Origin: Pseudoalteromonas sp. CO133X
GTDB lineage: Bacteria; Pseudomonadota; Gammaproteobacteria; Enterobacterales; Alteromonadaceae
DNA length: 64,000 bases
Direction of reading: 5' to 3'
Assembly (NCBI GenBank): GCA_004208945.1
Contig: SGPE01000030.1
Location: 124,001 to 188,000, forward strand
Below, one piece after another: positions 63,497-64,000 of the stretch. Within the stretch, counting starts at the first letter, position 1. Each line of letters starts with the position of its first letter. The translations under genes and the position numbers were made by a program. The notes beneath the pieces are model-generated. The model searched no databases. It saw nothing but the letters and a program-made list of their open reading frames with translations, and was not told the origin of the DNA.

Positions 63497-64000
63497 TCAG
63501 CTTCGATTGCGATGGGTTTGCATTAAGCAGGCTGCAACAATAAAACTGATGCCAAGCAATTGCTGGCCATTTACAGGGTTGTTTAAAACCATAAGTTGTA
63601 ACAAGTAAGAAAATACCACTGAAGTATAAATTAAGGGAGCAAGTTCAGAGCCTGTTGATACAAGCTTATAGGCTGTACTTCTGAAATACTGTGTTGCACT
63701 ACTAAAAGTCGCCATTAAGACCAGTAAGCCAACAATCACCCATGTAGTTTTATTACTAAAAATATCTTCAGGCACAGCAAAATCAAATATCAATTCGTTC
63801 GCTATTACAGGTAAAGCAAATAACACAATACTGAGTAATGCGGCCATCAAGAAACAAAGTCCATTAGCAACTAAAATAGGTGTTTTCTCTTTGCTTATCT
63901 GAAATAAACATACTTGTGAACACGCATTAAAAAAGCCTGCAGCCAAGCCTATCAGTAGCTCCCAGCGTAATAAAAACCCTTGCTCGGTCATACTTTGAAT
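63497..64000 (-). CDS. EamA-family transporter, 5'-truncated by window edge
   Basis: The frame is open to the last base of the window, so the ATG at 63991 is probably internal and this is the C-terminal EamA repeat of a larger DMT-family transporter. About five hydrophobic segments are visible. STGSELAPLIYTSVVFSYLLQ, followed by NPVNGQQLLGISFIVAAC, matches the end of the second EamA repeat. The substrate is unknown. It is convergent with the siderophore receptor; a gap of about 130 bp separates them with no clear terminator. Confidence 0.75.
   Translation of the reverse strand: MQSMTEQGFLLRWELLIGLAAGFFNACSQVCLFQISKEKTPILVANGLCFLMAALLSIVLFALPVIANELIFDFAVPEDIFSNKTTWVIVGLLVLMATFSSATQYFRSTAYKLVSTGSELAPLIYTSVVFSYLLQLMVLNNPVNGQQLLGISFIVAACLMQTHRNRS

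Noticed and set aside
1..64000. tRNA, rRNA, CRISPR arrays, insertion sequences or prophage genes
   Set aside because: I looked for cloverleaf tails, regular repeat-spacer patterns, transposase motifs and phage structural genes and found none.

Overview
The window looks like chromosome from a marine gammaproteobacterium, most likely Pseudoalteromonas or a close relative in the Alteromonadales. The evidence is the conserved block ndk-rlmN-pilW-rodZ-ispG-hisS-yfgM-bamB-der (42847-53141), a base composition near 40% GC by eye, and many accessory LysR, AraC and MarR regulators, oxidoreductases and iron-uptake genes. I see no rRNA, tRNA, transposase, prophage or CRISPR array.

Layout. 1-4847: the end of a type B carboxylesterase, then a sirtuin/Kelch pair, an NmrA-like reductase with a divergent LysR gene, and a DUF2805 gene. 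4850-8449: two tandem soluble PAS-PAS chemoreceptors, a YfhL ferredoxin and a small ORF behind a perfect FNR box. 8581-11366: a compact hydrolase/SDR unit with a divergent LysR gene, richer in GC than its surroundings. 11823-14555: a DUF2061 protein and a ferredoxin-reductase/acyl desaturase pair. 14585-19703: an HxlR regulator divergent from an mdaB/peroxiredoxin-like/cupin operon that ends in a broken LtrA-like gene, then a luciferase-like oxidoreductase and an aldo-keto reductase fused to an MDR reductase. 19741-26755: a DUF417 membrane protein and a Fur-boxed fepBDGC-type siderophore import operon. This operon continues with overlapping genes into an NtaA/EmoA-type flavin monooxygenase and a siderophore-interacting reductase. 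27053-36897: transporters and regulators (MFS/DeoR, AraC/LysE, AraC, EamA/Rrf2), then two tandem cysteine-nucleophile hydrolases behind a 21-bp-spaced direct repeat, a flavodoxin and an AraC_N regulator. 36936-42329: trhP with an FNR-like site, a small exported protein, and a secreted HExxH metalloprotease with its upstream partner. 42847-53141: the housekeeping block. 53260-63369: a VOC protein, an OhrR-like regulator divergent from a curA-like reductase with two matching operators, a zinc-ribbon protein, DUF4202, an EAL phosphodiesterase, a CxxS thioredoxin, YjdM, and a PchR-like AraC regulator next to a Fur-boxed TonB receptor. The window ends inside an EamA transporter.

How it fits together. 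Two iron modules stand out: the fep-type operon and the regulator/receptor pair about 35 kb downstream. The coupled LLM monooxygenase in the first suggests that iron may be released by oxidising the imported chelator, which is the most interesting functional hypothesis here. A second theme is redox and electrophile defence (MdaB, peroxiredoxin-like, AKR-MDR, OhrR/curA, DUF417), mostly arranged as a regulator divergent from its likely target. Several start sites were moved from the first possible codon to one with a better ribosome binding site. All functions come from reading motifs and from family knowledge; no search was run.
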